From assembly GCF_004116335.1 (NCBI RefSeq), contig NZ_PDKN01000001.1, positions 186,001 through 250,000 on the forward strand: a DNA stretch of 64,000 nt, read 5' to 3'. How positions within the stretch are numbered: the stretch's first letter is position 1; every line of letters begins with the position of its first letter. The translations under genes and the position numbers were made by a program. The DNA comes from Candidatus Marinarcus aquaticus. Lineage in GTDB: Bacteria > Campylobacterota > Campylobacteria > Campylobacterales > Arcobacteraceae. The notes beneath the pieces are model-generated. The model ran no database searches and had not been told where the DNA came from. It was given only the letters and a program-made list of their open reading frames with translations. Shown one piece after another: positions 9,136-18,712 of the stretch.

Positions 9136-9138
9136 TTA

Positions 9139-10533
9139 ATGTCGCAGAATAAAGAACAAATTTTAAAAAACACTAACGCTCAGATTTTAGATGAGTTTAA
9201 CGCCTCTGTGATGTTTGATAAAGAGTTATATGATCAAGATATTCGAGCTTCCATCGCGCACTCAAAAATGTTGTATGCTCAAGGTATTTTAACGCAACAA
9301 GACCAAGCAGATATTGAAAGAGGACTGTTGCAAGTTAAAGCAGAGATAGAATCAGGTCAATTTGAGTTTAAAATTGCCGATGAAGATATTCACATGGCAG
9401 TAGAGAGTCGTTTGACTGAAATCATTGGGGATGCAGGAAAAAGATTGCACACTGCAAGAAGCAGAAATGACCAAGTAGCAACAGACTTTAGACTCTATGT
9501 CAAAGAAAAAAACATTACTATCATGGCGCAACTTAAAGAGATAGTTGAAACTTTTGTTAAGGTGGCTTCACAACACACTGAATCTTTGATTCCCGGTATG
9601 ACTCACTTGCAACACGCACAACCTATTAACTTTGGCTATCATATGTTGGCCTATGCCAACATGTTTAAACGAGATTTCGAACGATTTGAAAGTTCTTATA
9701 AGCGAAACAACTATTCGCCCTTAGGAAGTGCTGCTTTAGCTGGTACGCCACACAATATTGACCGATTTGCTTCGTGTGAACTGTTGGGATTTGAACAACC
9801 AACTATCAGTGCTTTGGATACCGTAAGTGATCGAGACTTTGCATTGGAAATTTTGTTTAATATCAGTACAGCAATGATGCACATCAGTCGTATCTCAGAA
9901 GAGTTAATTTTGTGGTCATCGTATGAGTTCCAATTCATTAAAATGAGCGATGAGTACGCTACGACTTCATCAATTATGCCTCAAAAGAAAAACCCAGACG
10001 TTCCTGAACTTTTAAGAGGAAAAACAGGACGAGCGTTTGGAAACTTGATGTCACTGCTTACGGTGATGAAGGGTTTGCCATTGGCTTATAACAAAGATAC
10101 GCAAGAAGATAAAGAGGGCGTTTTTGATTCTGTTAAAACGATTGAGATTTCATTGTCTATTTTAAATGAAGTGATTAAAACCATGAAAGTCAATGTCCAA
10201 AACATGGAGAGTGCTTGTAAAATAGGGCACTTAAGTGCAACGGATTTGGCAGATTATTTGGTACAAAAGCAAAACATGCCATTTAGAACGGCATACTATA
10301 TCACTAAATCTGTGGTTTCCAAAGCAGATGAGCTTTCTAAAGATATGAGTGAACTCAATATTGATGAAATCAGAAGTGCGCATACGGACATTGCAAACAT
10401 TGATGAAGAAGTTGTTGAGTTCTTGAATTTAAGAAACTCAATGAATGCACGAAACTCTTATGGAGGTACATCCTCCCAACAGACGAAAAGTCAGATTGAA
10501 ATATTTGAAAAGTGGTTGGAGAGTATAGAATAA
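9139..10533 (+). CDS. argH: Argininosuccinate lyase
   Basis: The last enzyme of arginine biosynthesis; it splits argininosuccinate into arginine and fumarate. The 464 residues are the family's normal length and show the superfamily signature at residues 277-286 ([10 protein letters not shown], with the flexible loop of the catalytic serine), [10 protein letters not shown] near 110, and [10 protein letters not shown] near 155. Cytoplasmic homotetramer. A hairpin overlapping its stop codon separates it from the convergent cheV. argC lies about 2 kb away, outside this operon. Confidence 0.95.
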   Translation: MSQNKEQILKNTNAQILDEFNASVMFDKELYDQDIRASIAHSKMLYAQGILTQQDQADIERGLLQVKAEIESGQFEFKIADEDIHMAVESRLTEIIGDAGKRLHTARSRNDQVATDFRLYVKEKNITIMAQLKEIVETFVKVASQHTESLIPGMTHLQHAQPINFGYHMLAYANMFKRDFERFESSYKRNNYSPLGSAALAGTPHNIDRFASCELLGFEQPTISALDTVSDRDFALEILFNISTAMMHISRISEELILWSSYEFQFIKMSDEYATTSSIMPQKKNPDVPELLRGKTGRAFGNLMSLLTVMKGLPLAYNKDTQEDKEGVFDSVKTIEISLSILNEVIKTMKVNVQNMESACKIGHLSATDLADYLVQKQNMPFRTAYYITKSVVSKADELSKDMSELNIDEIRSAHTDIANIDEEVVEFLNLRNSMNARNSYGGTSSQQTKSQIEIFEKWLESIE

Positions 10534-10554
10534 TCAGGAGAAAGTTCTCCTGAT
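10533..10554. terminator. Hairpin between convergent argH and cheV
   Basis: A 9-bp stem (10533-10541 with 10546-10554, 4-nt loop) starts at the last base of the argH stop and ends 11 nt from the cheV stop. It probably terminates both genes. The T-tract is short. Confidence 0.6.
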
Positions 10555-10565
10555 GATACGAGTTT

Positions 10566-11474
10566 TTAGTTCTCTAAGAACTTCTTCGTCATGGCGTACA
10601 TTCTTGGAATATCTGTTTTTCCAATGAATCCGTCAACACCAATGGCATTCATTTTACCTACAACTGCATCGGTTGTCATCGAAGAGTTTACAATCACTGG
10701 AATTGAGGCAAATTTACTGCTGTCTTTTACAAACGTTGCTACTTGATACCCATCTTTTTCTGGCATTTCAATATCAGTAATGATCAATCCCACTTCATTT
10801 GGATCTACAGTATTCAGACGGTTAATAAGCTCTTGACCGTTGTTGAAAATCTCAAATCGTACTTGTACTTTTTGTAAGAATTTTTTAACAATCTCTCGTG
10901 CAACTGCAGAGTCTTCAGCTACAAGAACAAGCTTATCTGTGTGGATAGGTTCATTCACATATTTGTTGACTTCATCATCTCCACTGCTTGTCCAACCAAT
11001 GTCTCTTAAGAGTTGTTCTGCATTAAATACGGTACAAAGTTTATCTTCGTTGTTGACTTTTACATAGGTTGTATAAGTAATCTTAGAGTTTTGTTCTTCA
11101 GAGTTTCGTAACTCTTCGGTTGTTTTTTCAACAATATTAATCATATCTTTGATTAAGAATCCCACTTTTTTATGGTTGAATTCACAGTAAATAATCAGTT
11201 TATAATCTTTTGTAGATTCAGGTGGTTTTTTACCCAACCAAATATCTAAGTTGATGAGAGTAACAGGTTCCCCACGAATAGTAGCAATACCAGCAACTAT
11301 GTCTGTATCGGTTGGCGTATCCGTAATAGTTACCTCTTCAGTGATAATAAAAGCTTTGATTTTTGCAATGTTGATTGCGTAGACACTTCCAGAACCTGTA
11401 TAAAATACTGCAAGTTGCTGAACATTTCTCAAATGCGCTTGCGTCATTTGCTCTACATCTTTACCTATACTCAT
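10566..11474 (-). CDS. cheV: Chemotaxis protein CheV
   Basis: A 302-residue coupling protein with an N-terminal CheW domain (about 15-165) and a C-terminal receiver domain (about 180-300). The receiver has the acidic pocket E187/D188, phosphoacceptor D234 in ITDIEMPEKDG, and K286 in GFIGKTD. CheV links chemoreceptors to CheA, and phosphorylation tunes that coupling (adaptation). Multiple CheV proteins are usual in Campylobacterota. It appears to be a single-gene unit with no other chemotaxis genes nearby. Confidence 0.93.
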   Translation of the reverse strand: MSIGKDVEQMTQAHLRNVQQLAVFYTGSGSVYAINIAKIKAFIITEEVTITDTPTDTDIVAGIATIRGEPVTLINLDIWLGKKPPESTKDYKLIIYCEFNHKKVGFLIKDMINIVEKTTEELRNSEEQNSKITYTTYVKVNNEDKLCTVFNAEQLLRDIGWTSSGDDEVNKYVNEPIHTDKLVLVAEDSAVAREIVKKFLQKVQVRFEIFNNGQELINRLNTVDPNEVGLIITDIEMPEKDGYQVATFVKDSSKFASIPVIVNSSMTTDAVVGKMNAIGVDGFIGKTDIPRMYAMTKKFLEN

Positions 11475-11543
11475 ATTATTCCTTTTGTCATATTAGTTCA
11501 ATTATATATCTTTTTATCTTATAAATTACTTTTGTTTTTTATT

Positions 11544-12191
11544 TTATTTTCGAGCCAAGAGTTTTTGAATCGCTATCGATGCCATCATCAATCCAAAAGA
11601 ACCTGTCACACCTTCAAAACTCCCTTTTTCAATACAATTAGGGGTTTCACTTGAAAAAATAACTTTGAATTTCTTTTTAAAGCCTTGAGCTTTGAGTTCA
11701 TTTCTGATTTTTCGTATAAATGGGTCATTATAGGTATCCCAAATTGACTTGTACTCAATTTTTGATGGGTCAATTCGTTTGGCACCGCCACTGGTACTGA
11801 TAATTCGGTTGTAGTATTTTTTGATTAAATGCACTTTGGGTTTAATATCATCAATGGCATCTAAAATCAAATCGTATTGTTTAAAATCGTGTGCATCAAT
11901 CCAATCTGCATCGAGCTTGGCATGAATGGCTGTTACTTCAGGGTATTTCTCTTTGAGTGCTTCTACTTTGACTCGCCCAATATTGCCTTCACTTCCCAGT
12001 TGTCGATTGAGGTTTGACTCTTCATATGTATCAAAATCCACGATGGTAATATCCGTAATACCTGTTCTATAAAGTGCATCCAGTGCAAAACTGCCAACAC
12101 CACCCACACCTAAAAGTATGAGTTTACTGTTTTGAAATTTTTTGAAATTATCTTCACCAAAAAGTTTTATCGTTCTATCGTATTTTGACAC
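11544..12191 (-). CDS. tcdA: tRNA threonylcarbamoyladenosine dehydratase-like protein (ThiF/E1 fold)
   Basis: A 215-residue E1-like protein with the ATP-binding GVGGVGSFALDAL motif near residue 30, DFDTYEESNLNRQ, and DAIDDIKPKVHLI. The pattern fits TcdA/CsdL, which cyclises t6A at position 37 of ANN-decoding tRNAs using ATP. It is shorter than E. coli TcdA (about 268 aa), lacking the C-terminal extension. The gene is transcribed leftward, away from greA. Confidence 0.85.
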   Translation of the reverse strand: MSKYDRTIKLFGEDNFKKFQNSKLILLGVGGVGSFALDALYRTGITDITIVDFDTYEESNLNRQLGSEGNIGRVKVEALKEKYPEVTAIHAKLDADWIDAHDFKQYDLILDAIDDIKPKVHLIKKYYNRIISTSGGAKRIDPSKIEYKSIWDTYNDPFIRKIRNELKAQGFKKKFKVIFSSETPNCIEKGSFEGVTGSFGLMMASIAIQKLLARK

Positions 12192-12273
12192 GTTCTATCT
12201 CTCTTAAAGCAAATTTAGATTTGCCCTTTATTAATTTTTCGGTATTATATCATAAATAGTTTTGGAGACAGAC

Positions 12274-12759
12274 ATGGAAAAAGAACCAATGACGAGAGTC
12301 GGATATGAAAAAATTACAACTGAATTAGAATTTTTAAAAAATACAGAACGACCTCAGACAGTGATTGCTTTAGATGAAGCAAGGCAATTGGGAGATTTAA
12401 AAGAGAATGCAGAGTATCACGCCGCAAAAGATAAATTAAAATTGCTTGATATACAAATTGCGGAGTTAGGTGCATTGATTTCTAAAGCAGTGATTATTGA
12501 CCCAGAAAATTTGCCACACGACAGAGTAAGCTTTGGTTCAACAGTCAATTTAATCGATGTTAAAACAGATGAAGAATTCCAATACTCAATTGTAGGTGGA
12601 GTTGAGAGTAGTGCTGAAAAGGGATTAATCTCTTTTAACTCACCTTTAGCAAAACAGCTTTTAGGAAAAGAAGAAGGTGATGAATTCACGGCTGAACTTC
12701 CTGGGGGAAAGAAAAAATTTGAAGTATTGGACGTATTTTACAAGGAGTTAGAACTATAA
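12274..12759 (+). CDS. greA: Transcription elongation factor GreA
   Basis: A 161-residue protein that stimulates transcript cleavage in backtracked RNA polymerase. It has the N-terminal antiparallel coiled coil with its acidic tip (LGDLKENAEYHAAKDK) and a C-terminal FKBP-like domain ending in KFEVLDVFYKE. I chose ATG 12274 because GGAG lies 6 nt upstream, rather than the TTG 12 nt earlier that overlaps that ribosome site. The stop overlaps the argC start by one base (TAATG), so the two are translationally coupled. TATTAT at 12243-12248 is a possible -10. Confidence 0.95.
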   Translation: MEKEPMTRVGYEKITTELEFLKNTERPQTVIALDEARQLGDLKENAEYHAAKDKLKLLDIQIAELGALISKAVIIDPENLPHDRVSFGSTVNLIDVKTDEEFQYSIVGGVESSAEKGLISFNSPLAKQLLGKEEGDEFTAELPGGKKKFEVLDVFYKELEL

Positions 12760-13763
12760 TGAATGTAGCCATTATTGGTGCCACAGGTTATACGGGCTTA
12801 GAACTCGTAAAGATGCTTGTGAACCACCCAAAATTTAATATTACGTATATTGCCAATTCAACAGGAGAGCAACGAGTAGATGAATTGCACCCGTGTTTAC
12901 AAAATGTAATCAGCATGGATGTACAAAAAGCACAAGCCAAAGATGTTGCAGAAAATGCAGACTTGGCATTTCTTGCACTTCCTCACCAAACCTCTATGGG
13001 CTTTGCCAAAGAGCTTTTAGAATTAGGGGTAAAAGTGGTTGATTTAAGTGCAGATTATCGACTTGAACTTGAAACCTATGAGAAAAATTATTGTGCCCAT
13101 GAAGATAAAGAGCATCTACCACAAGCAGTCTATGGTCTTCCTGAGTACTATAAAGAACAAATTAAAACCACAAATCTAGTGGCCAATCCAGGGTGTTATC
13201 CAACAGCAACACTCTTAGGACTTTTACCGTTTGTTCCTTACTTAGATGAAAACATTCCTGTATTTGTGGATGCAAAATCAGGAGTAAGTGGAGCAGGTAA
13301 AAAACTGAGTGAAGTAACGGCATTTTGTAATGTCAATGAGAACATCTTTGCATACAATCCGTTCAAACACCGACACATGCCTGAAATCATTGAGAAAGTA
13401 AAAAAACTGGGGAATAAAGAGTTAAACATCAACTTTGTACCACACTTAATCAATGCTACACGAGGAATGTTAGTCAGTACTTATGTGACCTTAAAAGAGG
13501 ATATTGATCCTGTTGAAGTGTTGAAAAATGCCTATAAAGATGCGCCATTTGTTCGAATCAAAGATAAACCAGTGGACATCAAATCAACAGCAGGTACCAA
13601 CTTTTGCGATATCTTTGTTGCTAAAAATGGAAATGCACTCTTTATCAACACGGCCATTGATAACTTGCTTAAAGGGGCATCCAGTGCAGCAGTTGCTAAT
13701 GCCAATATTATGTGTGGGTTTGATGAAGCTTTAGGAGTACCTAATATTGCCTATGTGCCTTAA
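12759..13763 (+). CDS. argC: N-acetyl-gamma-glutamyl-phosphate reductase
   Basis: The NADPH-dependent third step of arginine biosynthesis. The 334 residues show the Rossmann start (IIGATGYTGLEL), catalytic C146 in ANPGCYPTA, and the HRHMPEI and PHL segments of ArgC type 1. It is coupled to greA at its start and overlaps the LpxH-like gene at its end, so it lies in a compact greA-argC-lpxH-uvrB run. Confidence 0.95.
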   Translation: MNVAIIGATGYTGLELVKMLVNHPKFNITYIANSTGEQRVDELHPCLQNVISMDVQKAQAKDVAENADLAFLALPHQTSMGFAKELLELGVKVVDLSADYRLELETYEKNYCAHEDKEHLPQAVYGLPEYYKEQIKTTNLVANPGCYPTATLLGLLPFVPYLDENIPVFVDAKSGVSGAGKKLSEVTAFCNVNENIFAYNPFKHRHMPEIIEKVKKLGNKELNINFVPHLINATRGMLVSTYVTLKEDIDPVEVLKNAYKDAPFVRIKDKPVDIKSTAGTNFCDIFVAKNGNALFINTAIDNLLKGASSAAVANANIMCGFDEALGVPNIAYVP

Positions 13764-14454
13764 TATAGAGGAGAATGCTGTTTTTGTAGCAGATGCACAC
13801 TTCAACGCTTTGCGCCATGATTTCTCTGTGTTTTTACAAAAAGTAAAAGAGGGAGAAATCAAAACATCTCAACTCTTTTTGATGGGGGATATGTTTGATT
13901 TTATCACACAAGAGTCTTTTTATTTTATCAAACAAAACCAAGCCTTGATTGACACTATCAATGAACTTTCACAAAGCATTGAGATGTTCTATTTAGAGGG
14001 GAATCACGACTATAACTTAGAGAGACTGTTCCCCAATGTTCAAGTCATTGCTCGAGAGAACCAACCACTTCTAGGCACCTATGATGGTAAGAGTGTAGCG
14101 CTTTCACATGGAGATAATTTTGAAAACACTTCGTACAATATTTATTGTGCAATTATACGAAATCACCCGCTTCTGAAATTTTTAAATATGATTGACTTTT
14201 CACATTGGTTATCAAAAAAAATTGATTATGCCTTACGTGAAAAGATGATTTGTAGAACCTACACAGGCTTTGATAAAAAGGTGCAAACACGACTAGAAAA
14301 CTACAACAGTGACATCGTTGTTGAGGGGCACTTTCACCAAGGCAAAGAGTTTGAGTTTAACAACAAACGTTATGTCAATATCCCTTCACTTTTTTGTTCC
14401 AAAGAGTATGTGGTATTACAATTACATGAGTTTAAAAAAGTGGCACTGAACTAA
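13753..14454 (+). CDS. LpxH-like metallophosphoesterase
   Basis: A calcineurin-type phosphoesterase of about 233 residues with the five metal motifs: VADAHF (D-x-H), GDMFDF, EGNHDYN, SHGDN, and EGHFHQG. This set and length fit UDP-2,3-diacylglucosamine pyrophosphatase (LpxH) of lipid A synthesis, or a close Campylobacterota relative. The start overlaps the end of argC. ATG 13753 gives the N-terminus [14 protein letters not shown] 13747 is two codons earlier and has better spacing (9 nt) to AGGAG, so the true start is uncertain by two residues. Confidence 0.8.
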   Translation: MCLNIEENAVFVADAHFNALRHDFSVFLQKVKEGEIKTSQLFLMGDMFDFITQESFYFIKQNQALIDTINELSQSIEMFYLEGNHDYNLERLFPNVQVIARENQPLLGTYDGKSVALSHGDNFENTSYNIYCAIIRNHPLLKFLNMIDFSHWLSKKIDYALREKMICRTYTGFDKKVQTRLENYNSDIVVEGHFHQGKEFEFNNKRYVNIPSLFCSKEYVVLQLHEFKKVALN

Positions 14455-14464
14455 AGGAGAAATC

Positions 14465-16438
14465 ATCGCTAAATTTGAAGTAGTCAGTAAATATGAACCT
14501 GCTGGAGATCAACCACAAGCCATTGAGTCATTGAGTAACTCTATTTTAGAAGGCAATCAATACAACACGCTATTAGGGGTCACAGGAAGTGGTAAGACCT
14601 ACACCATGGCAAAAATTATTGAAAAAACTCAAAAACCAACGCTCATTATGACGCACAATAAAACGCTTGCAGCGCAACTCTACAGTGAGTTTAAACAGTT
14701 TTTCCCAAAAAATCACGTAGAGTACTTTATCTCATACTATGACTATTATCAACCTGAAGCCTATATTCCAAGAAGTGATTTGTTCATTGAAAAAGACAGT
14801 TCAATTAATGCAGAGCTTGAACGTTTGAGACTGAGCGCCACAGCTTCACTGCTATCATTTAATGATGTTATTGTGATTGCTTCAGTATCAGCAAACTATG
14901 GGTTAGGAAATCCTCAAGAGTACCAAGCCAATGTTCAAAGACTTGAAGTGGGATTTGAGTACTCCCAACGGCAACTTTTACTTAAACTTGTAGAGATGGG
15001 ATACAAACGAAACGATAAGTTTTTTGACCGTGCAGATTTTAGAGTCAATGGTGATGTTATTGATATTTTCCCTGCGTATTGGGAAGATGAGTTTTTACGT
15101 ATTGAGTTTTTTGGAGATGAGATAGAAAGCATCACCAAACATGAGTATTTGACCAATACCAAACTCAAAGATTTAGAAGATATTACGATTTATTCAGTAA
15201 ACCCTTTTATCGTTTCACAAGATCGATTGGCCAATGCTGTTAAACAAATAGAGAATGAACTGGATGAGAGATTGGCTTATTTTAAAGAAAATGACCAGCT
15301 CGTAGAGTATCAAAGATTGAAACAAAGAGTTGAGTTTGATATTGAGATGATAGAGAGCACGGGTATGTGTAAAGGAATTGAAAACTATGCACGTTTATTA
15401 ACGGATAAAAAACCGGGAGAAACGCCATACTCACTGCTTGATTATTTTCAAATGCTTGATGAAGATTTTTTACTCATAGTTGATGAATCTCATGTATCAT
15501 TGCCGCAGTTTCGAGGAATGCATGCAGCCGATAGAAGCCGTAAAGAGGTATTGGTTGATTATGGATTCAGATTGCCAAGTGCATTGGACAACCGACCTTT
15601 GATGTTTGATGAGTTTATCAATAAAGCACCCCATTATCTCTTTGTGTCTGCCACACCCAATGAGCTTGAAACCTCTATGAGTTCAGTCGTAGCACACCAA
15701 GTCATTCGTCCAACAGGTCTGCTTGACCCTATCATTGAAATCAAAGACAGTGAGTATCAAGTTGAGACCTTGCATGATGAGATTAAAAAAGTGGTGGCTA
15801 AAAATGAACGAGTGTTAGTGACCGTATTAACCAAAAAGATGGCAGAAGAGTTGAGCTCTTATTATGCGGATTTAGGCCTACGAATTAAGTACATGCACTC
15901 AGAGATTGATGCCATTGAACGTAACCAAATCATACGAAGTTTGAGGTTAGGGGAGTTTGATATTTTAGTGGGGATTAACTTGCTTCGAGAAGGGTTGGAT
16001 ATCCCTGAAACCTCATTGGTCGCAATTTTAGATGCGGATAAGGAAGGGTTCTTACGAAGTAGAACGTCACTAATACAAACCATTGGTCGTGCGGCACGTA
16101 ACCAAAATGGCCGTGTACTGTTGTTTGCTAAGAAAATCACAGACTCCATGCAGTTTGCCATTGATGTTACCAATGAACGACGTGAAATACAAGAAGCTTT
16201 TAACAAAGAGCATGGCATTACACCCAAAAGTACGATTCGCTCTTTAGATGAGAATTTGAAAATGGAAGAGTATGACGATGTGGCATTGAAGAAAAACAGA
16301 CTCGATAAGATGCCAGCAAGTGAGCGTAAGAAGTTGCTCGTGGAACTCAATAAGCAGATGAAGAAGGCGGCAGGCGACTTGAACTTTGAAGAGGCGATAC
16401 GACTGCGAGACGAAATTGAGAAAATAAAAAAATTATAG
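14465..16438 (+). CDS. uvrB: UvrABC system protein B, apparent ATC start codon
   Basis: The DNA-damage-verifying helicase-like subunit of nucleotide excision repair. Starting at ATC 14465 it has 657 residues, the normal length. It shows the N-terminal GDQP nucleotide-binding motif (residues 14-17), Walker A GVTGSGKT (K44), the beta-hairpin [12 protein letters not shown], helicase motifs including SATPNELE and TIGRAARN, and the C-terminal UVR motif. No ATG, GTG or TTG exists in frame between the stop at 14447-14449 and TTG 14531; starting at that TTG would remove GDQP. AAAGGAG (14453-14459) lies 5 nt before the ATC, followed by codons for [10 protein letters not shown] near-cognate ATC start is therefore the best reading. 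Confidence 0.9.
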   Translation: MAKFEVVSKYEPAGDQPQAIESLSNSILEGNQYNTLLGVTGSGKTYTMAKIIEKTQKPTLIMTHNKTLAAQLYSEFKQFFPKNHVEYFISYYDYYQPEAYIPRSDLFIEKDSSINAELERLRLSATASLLSFNDVIVIASVSANYGLGNPQEYQANVQRLEVGFEYSQRQLLLKLVEMGYKRNDKFFDRADFRVNGDVIDIFPAYWEDEFLRIEFFGDEIESITKHEYLTNTKLKDLEDITIYSVNPFIVSQDRLANAVKQIENELDERLAYFKENDQLVEYQRLKQRVEFDIEMIESTGMCKGIENYARLLTDKKPGETPYSLLDYFQMLDEDFLLIVDESHVSLPQFRGMHAADRSRKEVLVDYGFRLPSALDNRPLMFDEFINKAPHYLFVSATPNELETSMSSVVAHQVIRPTGLLDPIIEIKDSEYQVETLHDEIKKVVAKNERVLVTVLTKKMAEELSSYYADLGLRIKYMHSEIDAIERNQIIRSLRLGEFDILVGINLLREGLDIPETSLVAILDADKEGFLRSRTSLIQTIGRAARNQNGRVLLFAKKITDSMQFAIDVTNERREIQEAFNKEHGITPKSTIRSLDENLKMEEYDDVALKKNRLDKMPASERKKLLVELNKQMKKAAGDLNFEEAIRLRDEIEKIKKL

Positions 16439-16443
16439 GTAGA

Positions 16444-16561
16444 AATATCCTCTTTTTCAAAATCTCTGCGTTATTGTAAAAATCAAGAGAGTCATTTACT
16501 ACAAGTAAACTCCTCCCTCGGTTTTTACTGCTGGCCTTGACCTTTTAAAAAATAGGATATT
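16444..16561. repeat. 118-bp long-hairpin element (MITE- or structured-repeat-like)
   Basis: The stretch between uvrB and the alarmone-synthetase-like gene folds almost end to end. The outer arms 16444-16451 and 16554-16561 are perfect inverted 8-mers, and pairing continues inward through T/A runs with two mismatches. A middle stem pairs 16476-16491 with 16513-16528 (a few wobbles or mismatches). An apical hairpin pairs 16495-16500 with 16504-16509 around a 3-nt loop. It ends inside the stop codon of the next gene. It may be a mobile miniature element, a dispersed repeat or a strong bidirectional terminator. I see no second copy in the window. Confidence 0.6.
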
Positions 16562-17534
16562 ATGTAAGATTAGCTTTTTCTTTTAATCCTTTGATTATAT
16601 CTATTCTTGATTGGGTCATTTTTGTTTCATCGTACATCTTAGGAATAAATGTTTCCAATGCATATGATAAAACATTTGCACGAGTAGTTTTCATTTTTGA
16701 GTTAATTTTTTTATCAATATATGGAGTCAAAGGTACTATTTTTTCTGCATATTTTACTATAGTATCAATTGTTAATGAATTTTTTATAATGCTGTTTAAT
16801 AGAGCCTTCTCCAGAGCTTCTTCTTCTTCGTACTCTGGAAAATAATATTCTAACAATGCACTTAATGTATCAATATTTAATTTGCTACCAGTAAATTTAC
16901 CTACTTTCTTAGATTCTTCTACAGTTTTCTGTTGATAATTCTCAGCCTCATTTTTTATTTCTTGGAATTGCATATCTGCATTCTCTAAAAGAGCACTCAT
17001 CAAATATAGTTTTCTAATAAGATTTGTTGGAAGTTCTTGATTGTTTTTATAACCTAGTTTATGTTCAATTGCAGCCCATGTATGCATTAATGCTGTGCGT
17101 ATTTGTATTTCTATTTTAATGTCATCTAAGCCTTTGTAATTTGGAGTTACACACCATTCAGGTTTAATTTTTATAATGATGTGGTTTGAACGATAGCCAA
17201 ACTCATTACTTTCAAGTTTTTCAGATTTATTAACTTTTTCTTCAATTAAAAAATTTTCTTCAATAATGTTCTCTAAATGTTTTATATCTTCAAGATGATA
17301 TAAAATAATTCTAATTCCACAAAAATCTTCATTTTCTTTAAAAGGGTTATCATATTGTTTTCTTGATATTTTTTCAAAAAATGAATCAAATTTTTTAATT
17401 CTAGATTCTATGTTAACAAATGGAATATTATTAGTTTTTAAAAACTCTTTAATTGCCTCACTAACATTTTTTTCTGCACGTTGATAAAGTGGCAAATTTT
17501 TATTATATTTATTTTCAATTTCATGTTCTAACAT
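16560..17534 (-). CDS. RelA/SpoT-domain protein, accessory alarmone-synthetase-like
   Basis: A 324-residue protein with a (p)ppGpp-synthetase fold at about 35-165: SRIKK (44-48), EDFCGIRI (69-76), GYRSNHII (113-120), and EIQIRT followed by MHTWAAIEHKLGY (142-162). No HD hydrolase, TGS or ACT domain is present; instead a helical C-terminal half of about 150 residues follows. Members make (p)ppGpp or related products, and some act as toxins that modify tRNA or make other alarmones. Base composition is clearly more AT-rich than its neighbours, it sits alone between uvrB and nth, and the hairpin element touches its 3' end, all consistent with acquisition. I see no adjacent antitoxin. Confidence 0.8.
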   Translation of the reverse strand: MLEHEIENKYNKNLPLYQRAEKNVSEAIKEFLKTNNIPFVNIESRIKKFDSFFEKISRKQYDNPFKENEDFCGIRIILYHLEDIKHLENIIEENFLIEEKVNKSEKLESNEFGYRSNHIIIKIKPEWCVTPNYKGLDDIKIEIQIRTALMHTWAAIEHKLGYKNNQELPTNLIRKLYLMSALLENADMQFQEIKNEAENYQQKTVEESKKVGKFTGSKLNIDTLSALLEYYFPEYEEEEALEKALLNSIIKNSLTIDTIVKYAEKIVPLTPYIDKKINSKMKTTRANVLSYALETFIPKMYDETKMTQSRIDIIKGLKEKANLT

Positions 17535-17624
17535 TCTATTCCTTTTGTCACTTTATTGTATTCTAATCTATCTTAAAGAATGTATTTAAACCAGTTTTCA
17601 AAATAATACACTAAAATATTCCTC

Positions 17625-18269
17625 ATGAAAAAAGCAACCAAAAAAGAGATAGAAATCATTAAAGAAGCATTTATAGAAAAATACTCTGATGCTGTCACCG
17701 AATTGCAGTACAGAAATGACTTTGAACTTCTGATTGCCATTATTCTTTCTGCTCAATGCACCGATAAGCGTGTGAACATTATTACGCCAGCGTTGTTTGA
17801 GAAATATCCTACTCCCTATCATTTAGCAGATGCCTCTTTAGAGGAGGTGAAAGAGTTACTGAAAGCCTGTTCATTCTTTAACAACAAAGCTAAAAATATT
17901 ATTAAGATGGCACAAAGTGTTGTCACATTGCATGATGGAGAAATTCCACATGACACGAAGCAGTTAATCAAACTAGCAGGTGTGGGAAATAAAACAGCCA
18001 ATGTCTTTATGATTGAAACCGAAGGGGCAAATGTCATGGCAGTAGATACGCATGTATTTCGAGTCTCTCATAGGCTTGGGTTAAGCGATGGTAAGACTGT
18101 TGAGCAAACAGAAGCACATTTGGTTAAAAAGCTTAAAGGAGACTTGCATATCTTCCACCAAGCGATGGTTTTGTTTGGGCGATATATCTGTAAAGCAGTC
18201 AGTCCAGATTGTGATAATTGTCTTTTCCCTCATGTATGTAAATCTAAAAGTGGGTTCAAACCTCAATAA
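17625..18269 (+). CDS. nth: Endonuclease III (DNA glycosylase/AP lyase)
   Basis: A base-excision repair enzyme for oxidised pyrimidines. The 214 residues show the helix-hairpin-helix LAGVGNKTANV with catalytic K123, catalytic D141 in MAVDTHVFRV, and the C-terminal [4Fe-4S] loop C189-x6-C196-x2-C199-x5-C205. All catalytic residues are intact. It is a stand-alone gene; 90 nt separate it from the divergent alarmone-synthetase-like gene. Confidence 0.95.
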   Translation: MKKATKKEIEIIKEAFIEKYSDAVTELQYRNDFELLIAIILSAQCTDKRVNIITPALFEKYPTPYHLADASLEEVKELLKACSFFNNKAKNIIKMAQSVVTLHDGEIPHDTKQLIKLAGVGNKTANVFMIETEGANVMAVDTHVFRVSHRLGLSDGKTVEQTEAHLVKKLKGDLHIFHQAMVLFGRYICKAVSPDCDNCLFPHVCKSKSGFKPQ

Positions 18270-18409
18270 GACCCACTCTTACTCTAAAAAAATTATTTGA
18301 AGCAAATTTTTATCCAAAACTTAAAATATAAAAATTAAATTTCAATGTTTATGGTGCATTGTTCATAATAGTGTTATGATGAAAATGAAACTATGAAAAG
18401 GAGTTTAAC

Positions 18410-18688
18410 ATGTCAGAAGTAACAAAAATCAAATCTATTCATTTAGCACATCATTTAAGTGAAGATGAAATCGACGTCTCCTATGTAGAAAAACCATATG
18501 GGGATTACAGTGACCCAATTATTAAACTGGATATTAAAGAGTTTGATGGAGAAGTTGAAGTGAAAATACCATATTCTAAAGTAGATGAACTCATTCAAGC
18601 TCTTAAACGTTCTAAACAAGTTTATGATAAAACAACACATCCCGATGTTCACGCTGAATTAGGTGCAGAAATTGGTGGTGGACAATAA
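18410..18688 (+). CDS. Small acidic protein (92 aa), unknown function
   Basis: A soluble 92-residue protein with an AAGGAG ribosome site 7 nt before its ATG and a bidirectional terminator directly after its stop. It begins MSEVTKIKSIHLAHHL, is rich in acidic residues with likely beta strands (IKLDIKEFDGEVEVKIPY), and ends in a glycine-rich tail (EIGGGQ). I do not recognise a family. The 140-nt upstream region contains plausible AT-rich promoter sequence but no gene. Confidence 0.7.
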   Translation: MSEVTKIKSIHLAHHLSEDEIDVSYVEKPYGDYSDPIIKLDIKEFDGEVEVKIPYSKVDELIQALKRSKQVYDKTTHPDVHAELGAEIGGGQ

Positions 18689-18712
18689 TATATGCCTTTT
18701 GAGGCATATATT
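18687..18712. terminator. Bidirectional terminator
   Basis: An 11-bp perfect stem (18687-18697 with 18702-18712) and 4-nt loop overlap the stop codons of both convergent genes. T-runs are short, but the symmetric position supports termination from both sides. Confidence 0.7.

Noticed and set aside
14447-14533. Frameshift or truncation of uvrB
   Set aside because: The full conserved N-terminus is present in one frame with a correctly spaced ribosome site, so only the start codon is unusual.
15862-16350. 162-codon open frame antisense to uvrB
   Set aside because: A serine-rich shadow of the uvrB coding frame, with no ribosome site.
14531-16438. uvrB starting at TTG 14531
   Set aside because: It lacks a ribosome site and removes the GDQP motif that UvrB needs for nucleotide binding; the upstream frame encodes the conserved N-terminus.
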